From Dokdonella_A sp963834755 (GTDB taxonomy: Bacteria; Pseudomonadota; Gammaproteobacteria; Xanthomonadales; Rhodanobacteraceae): a stretch of 64,000 bases of DNA. Where the stretch lies: positions 186,001 through 250,000 of the forward strand of contig CAWICQ010000010.1 in NCBI GenBank assembly GCA_963834755.1, in the 5' to 3' direction. The notes beneath the pieces were generated by a model, which was given only the letters and a program-made list of their open reading frames with translations, ran no database searches and was not told where the DNA came from. Below are positions 16,776 to 26,488 of this stretch, one piece after another (the stretch's first letter is position 1; each line of letters begins with the position of its first letter). The position numbers and the translations under genes were made by a program.

Positions 16776-18937
16776 GGATGCGCCCCGCCGGATTTCTCGA
16801 CATCCCGCAGCGCATCGAGATAAGCGCGTCCGGCGGCATCCGGAGCAATACGCGATTCCACGGCCGTTGCCGGCTGCGGCAGCAACGGCCACAGCAGACG
16901 GCGCAACTGGCGGCGGCATTCGGCGCACGCGGGATCATGTCGCACGCGATCGCTCGCCGCGAGCAATGCCAGCGCATCCGGAAGCGTGCTCGCGCGAGCG
17001 CGCACCCAGCGCTCGAGCGATGCCATGTCGAGATCTGCGTGCGCATCGAGCGCTTGCCACAACGCGAGCGCGCCGGAATCGTCGGTATCCGCCGGCGCCA
17101 GCGCCGACTCGCGATCGCCGAGACCCTTGCGATCGCCGGAAAGGCGCCGGCTTTCGTCGACCGCCGGAAGCTCGAGCCCGACGCGCGCAAGGTAGATGCG
17201 CGAGGACTGCTGCACTTGCTTGATGTAGCCGAGTGCCTTGTTTTCGAACGGCAGCGCTTCGGCGGGTCGACCTTGCCGAAGGTGCAACTCGGCATCCCAC
17301 ATTTCGTTGAGCGCTGCCTTCAGGATCGCCTTCGTTTCGGGGTCGATCAGCGTCGCGGCTTCGGCCACGTCGTGCACGTGGCCGTACTCGGCCGTTACCG
17401 CGCCGGCGTCGCCGAACTTCTCGACGTTGAGAAAATGCTTGTGCTCGTCCTCGCGTTTGGTCAGCGCATCGGCGCGACCCGCGTCGGCCTCATTCGCCGC
17501 CGGTTTCTTTTCGGCCGGACTTTCCGCTTCGCTGCGCGTTTCGGATTCTTCGCCGAGAAACTGCCCGTAGCGCAGACGAAGGATTTTCTGGTCGACGCCG
17601 ATGCCGTCCGAACGCGCGAGCACTGCGTCGTCGCCGAGCGCCGGCTGATCGGCGATCAGATTCTGCGTGTCGATGATAATCTGGCGCTGGCTGCGGAAAT
17701 ACGCCGGCATCGTTCGTTCGACCAGGCCCTCCATGCCGACGCTGTCGCTCGCGGTTTCCGGCGGCCAGCGCAGGATGAAACTCGCGCTCTTCGTCGTGTT
17801 CGCCTGCGGCTGACGGTTGTCGCTGACCGCGAGCCTGACGATGACATCATCGCCTTTCGCGATGCCGAGCGCCGCCAGATCGAGACGATGGCGATAGCGC
17901 TGATGCCGACCCGGATTCGACGCCTCCAGATCTTCGCCCGCGAGCGCAAGCGTCTGCTCCTTGAACGTGATGTTCTCGCCGTTGCCCTGCGCAAGCGTGA
18001 TGGTAAGACTCGCCGCAGCGATGCCGTAGTCGTCGCTCGCTTCGAAAGCGAGATCCCAATCGCGCTGACCGTCAGTCAGCAGCGTGAGCGACTTTTCCGG
18101 CTGAATCACGCGCACGTCCGGCGGCTGATCGGCGATCGCGTCGAGTCGATAGAGACGATCGTCGGTCAGCGGCGGCGCGCCATCGAGTACGATGCGGTAC
18201 AGCGCCGATGCCGTCAGCGTGCGCGCGCCGATCCAGTCGTCGCCGTCGCGCTTCAGATCGACGCGGCTGCCGTCGTGGAAGTTCAACGACGCTGCTTTCG
18301 GCTGCGGCGTGAAGTGCAAGCGCCATTCGATGTGCGAACCTTCCGGAACGCGCGTTTCGAGCGTCGCGACGCTGTGGGCGGCGACCCGTGTATAGGCCGG
18401 CGCGGCGACATCGAGACGCACGCGGTCGATTTCGGTCGCATGTGCGTTTGTGCTCGCGGCCGCCGTCTCCGAATCCGGCTGGCTCGAAAAACCGCGCGGC
18501 ACGAATACGACGAGTGCGATCGCAGCCAGCGTCAAAGCCCAGACGATACCGAGCATTCGCCACGGCCATTCGGGCGCGATCTCGGCAGGCGGATCGGCCT
18601 CCAGTCGACGCTGCAGTCGACCGCGTTGCAATTGCTGCAGCATCGACAACCCGGCCGCGTCGCGGAACAAGAGGTCGGCGCTGTCTTCGAGCCGCGGCTC
18701 GGCGTCGAGTCGGCGCGCGATCCATGCTTCGTCGATCGAACGCATCGAGCGCCGCGCGAGCGCGATCAGCGCGATGCCAGCGATCGCGGCGAACAAAACC
18801 GCGCCACGCCCGCCGGCGATGCGCGCTGCACATGCGACAACGAACAACGCGACCGCTATGCCGAACAGCATCGCGATCGCGCCGCGGCGCAACCGTGCAT
18901 TGCGGCCGAGTTCGTGCAGGCGCAAATCAATGCTCAT
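16772..18937 (-). CDS. DUF4175 family membrane protein
   Basis: 721 aa from ATG 18937, which overlaps the previous stop (ATGA). The N-terminus has two adjacent membrane helices (AIAMLFGIAVALFVVACAA, then AVLFAAIAGIALIALA), a third around residue 130, then a long extracytoplasmic part. Family-like segments include DIRVIQPEKSLTLL-type and EASDDYGIAAASLTI sequences. The C-terminal third is helical and acidic, with low-complexity Glu/Ala stretches. DUF4175 proteins accompany MoxR-DUF58-BatA genes in Xanthomonadales; the complex is thought to act at the envelope but its substrate is unknown. Confidence 0.82.
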   Translation of the reverse strand: MSIDLRLHELGRNARLRRGAIAMLFGIAVALFVVACAARIAGGRGAVLFAAIAGIALIALARRSMRSIDEAWIARRLDAEPRLEDSADLLFRDAAGLSMLQQLQRGRLQRRLEADPPAEIAPEWPWRMLGIVWALTLAAIALVVFVPRGFSSQPDSETAAASTNAHATEIDRVRLDVAAPAYTRVAAHSVATLETRVPEGSHIEWRLHFTPQPKAASLNFHDGSRVDLKRDGDDWIGARTLTASALYRIVLDGAPPLTDDRLYRLDAIADQPPDVRVIQPEKSLTLLTDGQRDWDLAFEASDDYGIAAASLTITLAQGNGENITFKEQTLALAGEDLEASNPGRHQRYRHRLDLAALGIAKGDDVIVRLAVSDNRQPQANTTKSASFILRWPPETASDSVGMEGLVERTMPAYFRSQRQIIIDTQNLIADQPALGDDAVLARSDGIGVDQKILRLRYGQFLGEESETRSEAESPAEKKPAANEADAGRADALTKREDEHKHFLNVEKFGDAGAVTAEYGHVHDVAEAATLIDPETKAILKAALNEMWDAELHLRQGRPAEALPFENKALGYIKQVQQSSRIYLARVGLELPAVDESRRLSGDRKGLGDRESALAPADTDDSGALALWQALDAHADLDMASLERWVRARASTLPDALALLAASDRVRHDPACAECRRQLRRLLWPLLPQPATAVESRIAPDAAGRAYLDALRDVEKSGGAHP

Positions 18938-20097
18938 CGGCGCTCCGGCGCGCGCAACGCGACGACGCGCTCGATGAGGATCAATGCCGCGATCAGAAGC
19001 GCGAGCCACGGATCGAGCGGTTTCGCAGACGCGAGCGTCGCCGCGCGCTGTGCAACCGATGCTGCCGACACGGGCCGCAACGCATCGGCCGATGCGCGCG
19101 TCGGTGGTGGCGGCGGACCTTGCAGGAGAGCGAGCAAATGCTGCGGAAAGTCCGCATCGAGGAGCGGCGGAAATGTTTGCGGAGAAAGCGCGGCCGGGAG
19201 CGTGACGAGTCGACCACGGCCGAGGGGTTGCACGCGCGCGAGCACGTTGCCGTCAGCGTCGCGCCAGATCGATGCGCCCGTCGCGCTCGGTTGATCATCG
19301 ACGATCGCGGTGCCGCCGGCCTCGATCCACGCCGTGACCGCCGGCGACAGCGCAGAGCCGAGCCACACGAGCGCTCGCGAGGCGCTGCCTGGCGCGACAT
19401 CCTGCGGCTGCGCGTCCAGCTCGAAATGACCGGACGCGCGCGCATTCAACGCCGCGATCGCGGCGCGCACGTACGCGACGCGCGCCTCAGCCGAAGGCGC
19501 GTACCGCACCGAGAGTTCCATCGGGCCGCTCGGCGAAGTCGCCAGCGCTGCAGACATGCGGCCAGCCACGACGTGCCATTCAACGGCATGCGACAACAGC
19601 GGCCGTTCGCCATCGAGACCCGCGACTTCTTCGGGAACAACGACCGCGAGTCGCGAGCCGCGCGGCAGATCGGCGTCGATTTCGCGCAGAAGACTCGCGG
19701 TGGGCAGCGGACCGGATGCGGGCGCCGTCTCGATCGCGGGAAATCCCGGAGCCAGCCAACGCCAATCCGCGCCAGCGATCGAGACGGCCGCGCGCGCTGC
19801 GCCGAGATCGCTGCCCGGCGCGACAAGAACCCACGCGGGTTTCGCAATCGTCGGTTCCATGATGACGGGTCGCGCGAGCAACAACGCGAGCAGCGCCAGC
19901 AACGTGAGTCGCAGCAGTAGAAGCCATGGTCGCTCGAATCGCAGGCGGCGGCGCGGACGAATGCGCTCGGAGATCCAGCGCAGCGCAGCGAAGGCGGTCG
20001 TACGCAACTCGATCCGACGCACGAGATGGATCAGCAACGGCAGCGCAAGCGCGGCCAGCGCGATCAATCCAAGCGGCGCAAGCAGGCCGAAATTCAT
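18934..20097 (-). CDS. BatA-like protein (N-terminal double-transmembrane domain)
   Basis: 387 aa. It opens with the paired membrane helices typical of BatA proteins (LLAPLGLIALAALALPLLIHLV and LLLLRLTLLALLALLLARPVI), and a final helix (LALLIAALILIERVVAL) anchors the C-terminus. The soluble part has no intact MIDAS motif. It overlaps the DUF58 gene upstream and the DUF4175 gene downstream by 4 nt each, so the products are probably made in fixed proportion and assemble together. Confidence 0.85.
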   Translation of the reverse strand: MNFGLLAPLGLIALAALALPLLIHLVRRIELRTTAFAALRWISERIRPRRRLRFERPWLLLLRLTLLALLALLLARPVIMEPTIAKPAWVLVAPGSDLGAARAAVSIAGADWRWLAPGFPAIETAPASGPLPTASLLREIDADLPRGSRLAVVVPEEVAGLDGERPLLSHAVEWHVVAGRMSAALATSPSGPMELSVRYAPSAEARVAYVRAAIAALNARASGHFELDAQPQDVAPGSASRALVWLGSALSPAVTAWIEAGGTAIVDDQPSATGASIWRDADGNVLARVQPLGRGRLVTLPAALSPQTFPPLLDADFPQHLLALLQGPPPPPTRASADALRPVSAASVAQRAATLASAKPLDPWLALLIAALILIERVVALRAPERR

Positions 20098-20993
20098 GCG
20101 CGTAAGCGCTCGCTGACGATGCCGAAGAAATGCCGCAGCGGCAGATCCGGTGCCGTATCGAGGAAATATTCCGTGTGGCGAACGCCGCCGGCCGCGAAGC
20201 GCCGCGCAAGATTCTTGCGCGCGAGCGCGAAGCGTTCGAGGAAGTCGCTGCGCACGGCGGCGGCTTCGACGCGACGTTCCTGACCGCTTTCGGTATCGAG
20301 AAAACGGTGGCCGCCGAAAAACGGGAAATCGCGCTCTTCGGCGCTCAGCATCTGCACGGTGAGCACTTCACGGCGCGCGGCGGCGAATCGCAGCGCGAGC
20401 TCGGCGCTCGCATCGTCGAAGAAGTCGGACAAGACCAAAACGAGCGACGACGGCAGCACGCGCTCCCACAGCGGCCGCAGCGTCGACTCCGCAGGCCATT
20501 CGCCGGCGCACGCGATGCGTTCGAGCTCGAGCAGGCAGCGATCGCGATGACGGGCGCCGGCATCGGCGGCGATCAGCGTCGGGCCTCCCGCGGCGAGCGC
20601 GATCAGGCCGAAGCGATCGCCTTGACGCAGGGCGAGCTCGATCGCGCACGCGGCGATCGTCTTGGCGGCATCGAGCTTGCGCCACGCGGGTCGCGCGGCG
20701 TCGTGCTGCGCCATCGATGCGCTGGCGTCGATGACGATCCAGATCGTCAGCGGGCTGTCGCGCTCGGATTCGCGCACGAAGTAGCGATCCGAGCGCGCGA
20801 ACAGTTTCCAGTCGATGCGTCGCGGTTCGTCGCCGGGTTCATACGCGCGATATTGAACGAATTCGAGGCCGGCGCCGCGGCTGCGGCTCGCGTGCTGTCC
20901 GAGGCCGTCGCCGCCCGCGCCGTAGCGCGCGCGCAGGCGCAGCTTCTTGAGTCGCGCGCGGACGTCCGGCGGAATGAGCGCGACGCTAGCCAT
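20094..20993 (-). CDS. DUF58 / von Willebrand factor A-like protein
   Basis: 299 aa from ATG 20993, overlapping the DUF4260 stop by 8 nt. The DUF58 signature (EFVQYRAYEPGDEPRRIDWKLFARS) spans residues 45-69. The metal-ion-dependent adhesion motif DxSxS is intact (DASAS, 89-93), so a divalent metal could mediate partner binding. MoxR AAA+ ATPases and DUF58/vWA proteins work as pairs, remodelling or activating a client. The client is not identified. Confidence 0.9.
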   Translation of the reverse strand: MASVALIPPDVRARLKKLRLRARYGAGGDGLGQHASRSRGAGLEFVQYRAYEPGDEPRRIDWKLFARSDRYFVRESERDSPLTIWIVIDASASMAQHDAARPAWRKLDAAKTIAACAIELALRQGDRFGLIALAAGGPTLIAADAGARHRDRCLLELERIACAGEWPAESTLRPLWERVLPSSLVLVLSDFFDDASAELALRFAAARREVLTVQMLSAEERDFPFFGGHRFLDTESGQERRVEAAAVRSDFLERFALARKNLARRFAAGGVRHTEYFLDTAPDLPLRHFFGIVSERLRA

Positions 20994-21381
20994 CGGCGGA
21001 CGCGAGTGCGCGGCCGATGCGGCCGAGATGCGTGTAACCGAAGCCGTCGGCGTACTTGAGTCCGTAGCCGAGCGCACGATCGAAGCCGATGTGCGCGCAC
21101 CAGATCAGCGATGCGGCGGCGAGCGCTTCCGATGGGAGCGTCGCGCCGAACGCGAAGCAGGCGATCGCGCCGATGTAGGAGTGCGCCGCGTTGTAGCACA
21201 GCGCGCCGATGCGCGGTCCGGCAAGGTAGCCGAGGAACGAAAGATCGGGCACGAGGAAGAAGATTGCAAACGTTCCCCAGCCGAGTCCGTGGCGCGCGTA
21301 GAGAAACAGCGCGACGGCAAGCACGCAGAGACCTTCGACGCGCAACACGATGCGGACGCCGCCGCGGACTTCACCGGACAT
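20986..21381 (-). CDS. DUF4260 family membrane protein
   Basis: 131 aa. The start at 21381 has a near-perfect GGAGG ribosome site. Four predicted membrane helices (LCVLAVALFLYA, FAIFFLVPDLSFLGYLAG, SYIGAIACFAFGA, EALAAASLIWCAHIGFDRALGYG) match the DUF4260 family, small membrane proteins usually found alone. Here it lies inside the MoxR operon, between moxR and the DUF58 gene. Function unknown. Confidence 0.85.
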   Translation of the reverse strand: MSGEVRGGVRIVLRVEGLCVLAVALFLYARHGLGWGTFAIFFLVPDLSFLGYLAGPRIGALCYNAAHSYIGAIACFAFGATLPSEALAAASLIWCAHIGFDRALGYGLKYADGFGYTHLGRIGRALASADG

Positions 21382-21397
21382 GGTTTTTCCTCCGGCG

Positions 21398-22393
21398 TCA
21401 ATGCGGATACGCGACTCCGCGCAGCAGCGCGGCGACGACATCATCAGCGCTGCGCTGCTCGGCCTCGGCCGCGAACGAAAGCAACAGCCGATGACGCAAC
21501 ACCGGCGCTGCGAGCGCAACGACGTCATCGCGCGTCGCCGCGTAGCGGCCGTGGATCAGCGCGCGCGCTTTCGCCGCGAGCACGAGCGCCTGACCCGCGC
21601 GCGGACCCGCGCCCCAGCGCACCCACTCGCGCACTTCGGCGAGCGTTGTTTCCTGCGGACGCGACGCGCGCACCAGGCGCGTGATCCAGGTCAAAAGGTC
21701 ATCGCCGAGATGTGCATCGCGCACGAGTTTCTGCAGGTCGAGAACATCGTCGCCCTTCATCACCGGCGCGATGCGCGCTTCATTGCCGCTGGTCGTCTGC
21801 GCGAGAATCGCGCGTTCTTCGCCTTCGTCCGGATAGTCGACGCGGATGTGCAGAAGAAAACGATCGAGCTGCGCTTCGGGCAATGGATAGGTGCCGGCCT
21901 GTTCGAGCGGATTCTGCGTCGCGAGCACGAAGAACGGTGCGGGCAATGCGTGCGTCGTGCCGGCGTAGCTGATCGTGCGCTCCTGCATCGCTTCGAGCAG
22001 CGCGGACTGCGTCTTCGGCGGCGTGCGGTTGAGCTCGTCGGCGAGCAGGAGGTTCGTGAACACCGGGCCGCGCTGGAACTTGAAGAAGCGTTTGCCGGTG
22101 CTGTGATCCTCCTCGAGGATTTCGGTGCCGATGATGTCGCTCGGCATCAGGTCCGGCGTGAACTGGATGCGATGGAAATCGAGCGCGAGCGCTTGCCCGA
22201 GCGAGCGCACGAGCAGTGTCTTGCCGAGACCCGGCACGCCTTCGAGCAGGCAGTGACCGCCGGCGATGAGGCCGATTAGCAGCTGCTCGACGACATCGCG
22301 CTGGCCGACGATGACGCGCGCGATCGCCTCGCGCAGCGCGGCGAGCTTGTCGAGTTGCGTCGAGACGATTTGTTCGGTGATGGCCTGGTTCAT
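21398..22393 (-). CDS. MoxR-family AAA+ ATPase
   Basis: 331 aa from ATG 22393; a longer start at 22438 is possible but lies inside an intergenic repeat. Walker A is GVPGLGKT (52-59), Walker B is LLLADELNR, sensor 1 is FFVLATQNPLEQAGTYPLPEAQLDRF, and the C-terminal lid helices are present. MoxR proteins are chaperone-like ATPases that act with vWA/DUF58 partners on envelope or metal-dependent enzymes. Here the partner genes follow directly. Confidence 0.93.
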   Translation of the reverse strand: MNQAITEQIVSTQLDKLAALREAIARVIVGQRDVVEQLLIGLIAGGHCLLEGVPGLGKTLLVRSLGQALALDFHRIQFTPDLMPSDIIGTEILEEDHSTGKRFFKFQRGPVFTNLLLADELNRTPPKTQSALLEAMQERTISYAGTTHALPAPFFVLATQNPLEQAGTYPLPEAQLDRFLLHIRVDYPDEGEERAILAQTTSGNEARIAPVMKGDDVLDLQKLVRDAHLGDDLLTWITRLVRASRPQETTLAEVREWVRWGAGPRAGQALVLAAKARALIHGRYAATRDDVVALAAPVLRHRLLLSFAAEAEQRSADDVVAALLRGVAYPH

Positions 22394-22438
22394 TACCGTT
22401 CCGTTTGTTTGCGGGATGGCTTTGACACTCCCGCTCAA

Positions 22439-22495
22439 AGCCGGGATCCGCGATGAAAGCGGCTTTTCTCGAATCCCAAATCTCGAATCCCGGCT
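22439..22495. repeat. Intergenic inverted repeat, GGGATC/GAATCCC family (copy 1)
   Basis: AGCCGGGAT ... ATCCCGGCT borders the element, with internal CGAATCCC copies. It lies between DUF4159 and moxR and belongs to the same family as the elements at 31953, 33641, 36631 and 49235. Confidence 0.7.
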
Positions 22496-23204
22496 CTACG
22501 ACGTCAACGCATAGACCACGACATTGACCGCGAACTTCGTGTTGTCCTCGGCGAGCCAGTGCTTGTTGCGCCAATCGTAGTCCCACTCGCAGCCGTAATC
22601 CTTGTTGCTGTAGAGCACGCCGAGCCGGCCGTCGATCTCGATGCCTTTGAGGTATTCGTGGACCAGATCGTCGCCCCAGCCGTTGAGCTCGAATGCGGTG
22701 TTCGGCGGCCCGTCGAACTTGAAGAAGCTCGAGAAGACCGCGTGGTCCTTGGGCAGTTTCTTCAGCGCGTCGGCGCCGAACATCGCGGCCATTTCGTTCT
22801 CGAACGACTTGGCGAAGAGTCCGTCGATGTCGTGGTTGCAGTCGTCGACGAGCACGAAACCGCCGTTGCGCACGTAACGTTCGAAATTGCGCTTCTCGTC
22901 CGGGACTGAATTCGACCAGCTTGTGCCCGGCCATGTAGCAGAATGGCTGCGCGAGCATGCGCGGATCGGCGAGCGGAAGCACGCGTTCTTTCGGATCGAT
23001 GCGCAGCGTCGTGTATTGCACGAGCGCATCGAGCAGGTTCGAAGGCATGCGCTGGTCGACGTCCCAATCGCCGGATTCGTACATCAGGCGTGTGAACCAG
23101 AAGTCGAACGCGTTATCGGCCGCGCGCGCACGTCGCCAGAGCGGAGCGGCGAGCGCTGCGAGTCCGGCGGCGAGCGAGTGGTGGAGAAAACTGCGGCGGT
23201 TCAT
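22496..23204 (-). CDS. DUF4159 domain protein, Tat-like signal, apparent frameshift
   Basis: The start at 23204 gives NRRSFLHHSLAAGLAALAAPLW, a twin-arginine-like signal. The first frame runs FDFWFTRLMYESGDWDVD ... CYMAGHKLVEF, typical of DUF4159. Near 22905-22915 the frame must change by one base to continue as VPDEKRNFERYVRNGGFVLVDDCNHDID ... FAVNVVVYAL and the TGA at 22496. Both halves match one DUF4159 protein, so this is one gene with a single-base indel, either a sequencing error or a recent mutation. DUF4159 proteins have an amidotransferase-like fold and commonly sit in MoxR/BatA clusters; no activity is known. Confidence 0.8.
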
Positions 23205-23256
23205 GTCTCGTGGGGCCTTCCCTGTTGAGGGAGAAGGTCGTGGCGGCGAACCAAGG

Positions 23257-23295
23257 TGCCCTCACCCTACCCTCTCCCGCGAGCGGGAGAGGGGT
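23257..23295. repeat. REP-like palindrome CCCTCTCCCGCGAGCGGGAGAGGG (copy 1)
   Basis: A GC-rich perfect inverted repeat, CTCTCCCGC-GA-GCGGGAGAG, preceded by CCCTCACCCTACC. It lies between the DUF4159 and pmbA-like genes. Related copies lie at 41161-41369. The hairpin may affect mRNA stability. Confidence 0.75.
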
Positions 23296-23322
23296 TTCAT
23301 TATCTCGGCGCGGTCAATCCCA

Positions 23323-24658
23323 TCACACCGCGTCGGACAGCGACGTGAACGTGAAGTCGCGCACCTTCATCGGCGGAATCATCATGATGAATGGCGATTC
23401 GTCGTCGGCGACGCGCACCGGCTTGCCGATCTCCTCGATGTTGTTGAGCATGATCGCCGGCGATTCGTTGAAGCGGAAATTCTTGATCGGGTACTTGATC
23501 TCGCCGTTCTCGATGTAGAACGTGCCGTCGCGCGTGAGGCCGGTCAGCAGCACGGTCTGCGGATCGACCAGGCGGATGTACCAGGTGCGCGTGACGAGCA
23601 CGCCCTTCTTGGTCGACTTGATCATGTCCTGCGTCGACTTGTCGCCGCCGGTCATCAGGATATTGCCGGGCTGGCCGATCGCCTTCTTGCCCTGCTTCTG
23701 CGCCCAGTAGCGCGAATACTGCAGATACTCGACGACACCCTTGGTGACGATCGGCGTCTTCTCGCGCGCGAGGCCGTCGTCGTCCCACGGCACGACGGCG
23801 GATTCGGCGTCCCACGGATCGGCGTAGATGTTGACGCGCTCGTCGAACACTTTCTCGCCGAGCTTGTTGCCGCCGCCTTTCTTCGAAAGGAAGCTGCGGC
23901 CTTCGTCAGCCTGGCGCGCGTCGAAGCCGAACAGCATGTCCGAGATGAGATGCGCGGTCGCGGCGGGTTCAAGGATCACGGTGTATTTGCCCGGCTCGAG
24001 CGCCTTGGCGTCCGCCGAGCCTTTGGCCTTCTGGATGGCCGTCTTGATGTCGGCTCTTCGCGTCGAACTTGCCGACGTCGCCGAGATTGCGCGCGACCCA
24101 GCCCGAGCCGCGGCCGTCATCCGTGCGCACGGTGCAGGTGAAGTCGACGTTGGTCGATTTCTGATAGCCGTAGTTGCCCTTGGTGTTGGCGATCGCGGTG
24201 AAGCGCGCGCTGTCGGTGAAGAATCCGGCGGCGACGAGCTTGTCCTTCTTGCACGGCTCGATGCAGTCGGCGGCGACCGTCGCGCGGTATTCGGGCGTGA
24301 TCGCCGCGGTCTTGTCGACGAAGGTGTCGCTGGCTTTGTAGGCCTGCTTCTCGATCGCGGGCACGAATTCCGGATTCTCGGGCGCGAGGCGCGCGAGCTC
24401 TTCGGCGCGGCGCACGACTTTCTCCAGCGACGCATCGTCGAACTCGTTGATCGTCGCAGTGCCGACGCGCTTGCCGAATGCGACCTGCACGGCGAGATCG
24501 GAGTTGTTGACGATGCCGCTGGTCGAGACGCTGTTGAGCGCGTAACGCACGTTGCCGTCGACCGATCCGGTCAGCTGCGCGGTGCATTCGTCGGCTTTGG
24601 ACAGCTTGCAGACCTTGTCGAGGATCGTGCGGGCTTCCTGTTCGGTCATGATGCTCAT
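23323..24658 (-). CDS. PmbA/TldE-like protein (apparent frameshift)
   Basis: The ATG at 24658 has GAGGAGAA upstream. The N-terminal frame reads TEQEARTILDKVCKLSKAD ... GYQKSTNVDFTCTVRTDDGRGSGW; near 24054-24058 (AAG-A-GCC) one base must be skipped to continue as ADIKTAIQKAKGS ... GKYTVILEPAATAHLISDML, ending at 23323 with IMMIPPMKVRDFTFTSLSDAV. It belongs to the TldD/PmbA family. It lacks the HExxxH metal motif, as expected of the non-catalytic TldE subunit that pairs with TldD to cleave unfolded or modified peptides. It follows the TldD gene by 11 nt and is co-transcribed with it. Confidence 0.83.
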
Positions 24659-24669
24659 GTGTTTTCTCC

Positions 24670-26304
24670 TCAGCCCAGGCTGCGCGCAGTGTTGATGACG
24701 TTGGCGCCGTTGAAGCGCGAAGTGCTCGAGCCGTGCGAGACGGCCGAGACCTGGCCGGGCTGACCCTTGCCGTCGAAGAACGATCCGCCGAAGCGGTAGT
24801 CCTTGTCGTCGCAGACCGCGACGCACGAATTCCAGAATTCCGGCGTGCGGATCTGGTAGGCGACGTCTTCGAGCATCTGCGTGACCTTGCCGTTCTTGAT
24901 CTCGTAGAACAGCTGGCCGCCGAACTGCGCGTTGTAGCGCTGCTGGTCGATCGAGAACGAACCGTCGCCGATGATGTAGATGCCGTTCTCGACGTTCTTG
25001 ATCATCTCTTCGGGCGCGAGCTTTTCCTTGCCGGGCGCGAGCGAGACGTTGGCCATGCGCTGGAACTGCACGCTCGACCATGAATCGGCGTAGCAGCAGC
25101 CCTGCGAATGATCGAGACCGAGGATGTGGGCCTGGTCGCGGATGACCTGGTAATTGACGAGGATGCCGTCCTTGATCAGATCCCAGCGCTGCGTCTTGAT
25201 GCCTTCGTCGTCGTAGCCGACCGCGCCGAGCGTCGCCGGCTGCGTCTTGTCGGCGAAGATCGTGACCTTGTCGCTGCCGTACTTGAAGTTCTTCGATTTC
25301 CACTTGTCGAGCGTCGCGAAACTGGTGCCGGCGTAGTTCGCTTCGTAGCCGAGCACGCGATCGAGCTCGGTCGGATGTCCGACCGATTCGTGGATCGTGA
25401 GCCAGAGGTGCGAAGGATCGAGCACGAGATCGTACTTGCCGGGCTTCACCGAAGGCGCCGTGAGTTTTTCCTTCGCCTGCTTGGCCGCGGCGATCGCGTC
25501 TTCCTTCATGTCGTAGGAATCGGAATAGACGACCGCGCCGCCGGGCAGCGCGACGCGATGTTGCGGCTTCGCATCGAGATATTCGAAACCCATGCCGCGC
25601 GGCGCGGAAAGTCCGTCGCGCGTGCGGAACTTGCCGCTCGCCTTGTCGACCGCGGTGACCTGCGTCGGCGCCCAGATGCGGTGGATGTCCTGATCGATGT
25701 ACGAGCCGTCGGACGACGCGAAATACTTCTGCTCGTTGACCAGGAACAGGATCGAGCGGATGAAACTCGCGCCGGCCTGCATCGCCGCCGCGTTGACGCC
25801 GAGAAGCAGATCGACCTTGTCCTTGATCGGCACTTCCATCGAGTTCTTCACGATCGGCGTCGACCACGAGACCTCGCCGACGCCCTTGGTCGGCGCGAGC
25901 TGCACCGGTTCGGACTGCAGGCGCGAATTTGCCTTCGCGATCGAGATCGCCTGCTTCACGGCCTTCGCGATCGCATCGCCGCTCATGTCGCTGGTCGCGG
26001 CGAAGCCCCAGGTGCCGTTGGCGATGACGCGGATGCCGACGCCGGAGGATTCGGTGTTGACGACGTTCTGCACCTTGTCTTCGCGCGTGATCACGAACTG
26101 GCGCAGATAGCGTCCGATGCGCACGTCGCAATAACTCGCGCCGCCGGATTTCGCCGCGTTGAGCGCGACGTCGGCGAGGCGCTTCTTGGTGGCCGGATCC
26201 ATCTGCGTCGTCAGCGCTTCGGCGGCGATGAGGCGTCCGTGGATCGGCATCAGCAATGCGCCGAGACCGACGCCGCCGACTTTCAGGAAGTCACGTCTAT
26301 CCAT
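24670..26304 (-). CDS. TldD-like metallopeptidase with Tat signal
   Basis: 544 aa from ATG 26304, with GGGAGA upstream. The N-terminus (MDRRDFLKVGGVGLGALLMP) looks like a twin-arginine export signal, unusual for the cytosolic TldD family. The metal motif HESVGH lies at residues 305-310 with downstream GTSFATL, matching the catalytic subunit of TldD/TldE, which cleaves peptides in microcin maturation, CcdA decay and other RiPP systems. It is the first gene of the nine-gene leftward operon; the next gene encodes the TldE-like partner. An exported pair would process peptides in the periplasm. The operon promoter should lie in 26305-26500. Confidence 0.9.
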   Translation of the reverse strand: MDRRDFLKVGGVGLGALLMPIHGRLIAAEALTTQMDPATKKRLADVALNAAKSGGASYCDVRIGRYLRQFVITREDKVQNVVNTESSGVGIRVIANGTWGFAATSDMSGDAIAKAVKQAISIAKANSRLQSEPVQLAPTKGVGEVSWSTPIVKNSMEVPIKDKVDLLLGVNAAAMQAGASFIRSILFLVNEQKYFASSDGSYIDQDIHRIWAPTQVTAVDKASGKFRTRDGLSAPRGMGFEYLDAKPQHRVALPGGAVVYSDSYDMKEDAIAAAKQAKEKLTAPSVKPGKYDLVLDPSHLWLTIHESVGHPTELDRVLGYEANYAGTSFATLDKWKSKNFKYGSDKVTIFADKTQPATLGAVGYDDEGIKTQRWDLIKDGILVNYQVIRDQAHILGLDHSQGCCYADSWSSVQFQRMANVSLAPGKEKLAPEEMIKNVENGIYIIGDGSFSIDQQRYNAQFGGQLFYEIKNGKVTQMLEDVAYQIRTPEFWNSCVAVCDDKDYRFGGSFFDGKGQPGQVSAVSHGSSTSRFNGANVINTARSLG

Positions 26305-26488
26305 TGCTATCTCCCGCGATTCGCAGTCGTTCAAGTTTCCGAAGGATTCGCGATCGCGCGCGACAGCCGCGCGATCGCCGATCGAACGCAGCGATTCTGT
26401 CGGGCGTGCCCGCGCGCGTCACGTGACAAAGGGCATGGGTCGCGCGACGGAGCGATGCGCGTGCGCCGGAGCGTGTCCGAATCAGGCC

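Noticed and set aside
16778..19294. Long open frame (838 codons) on the plus strand opposite the DUF4175/BatA genes
   Set aside because: It is the antisense of a high-GC operon; no ribosome site or recognisable domain, and the minus-strand genes have clear families.
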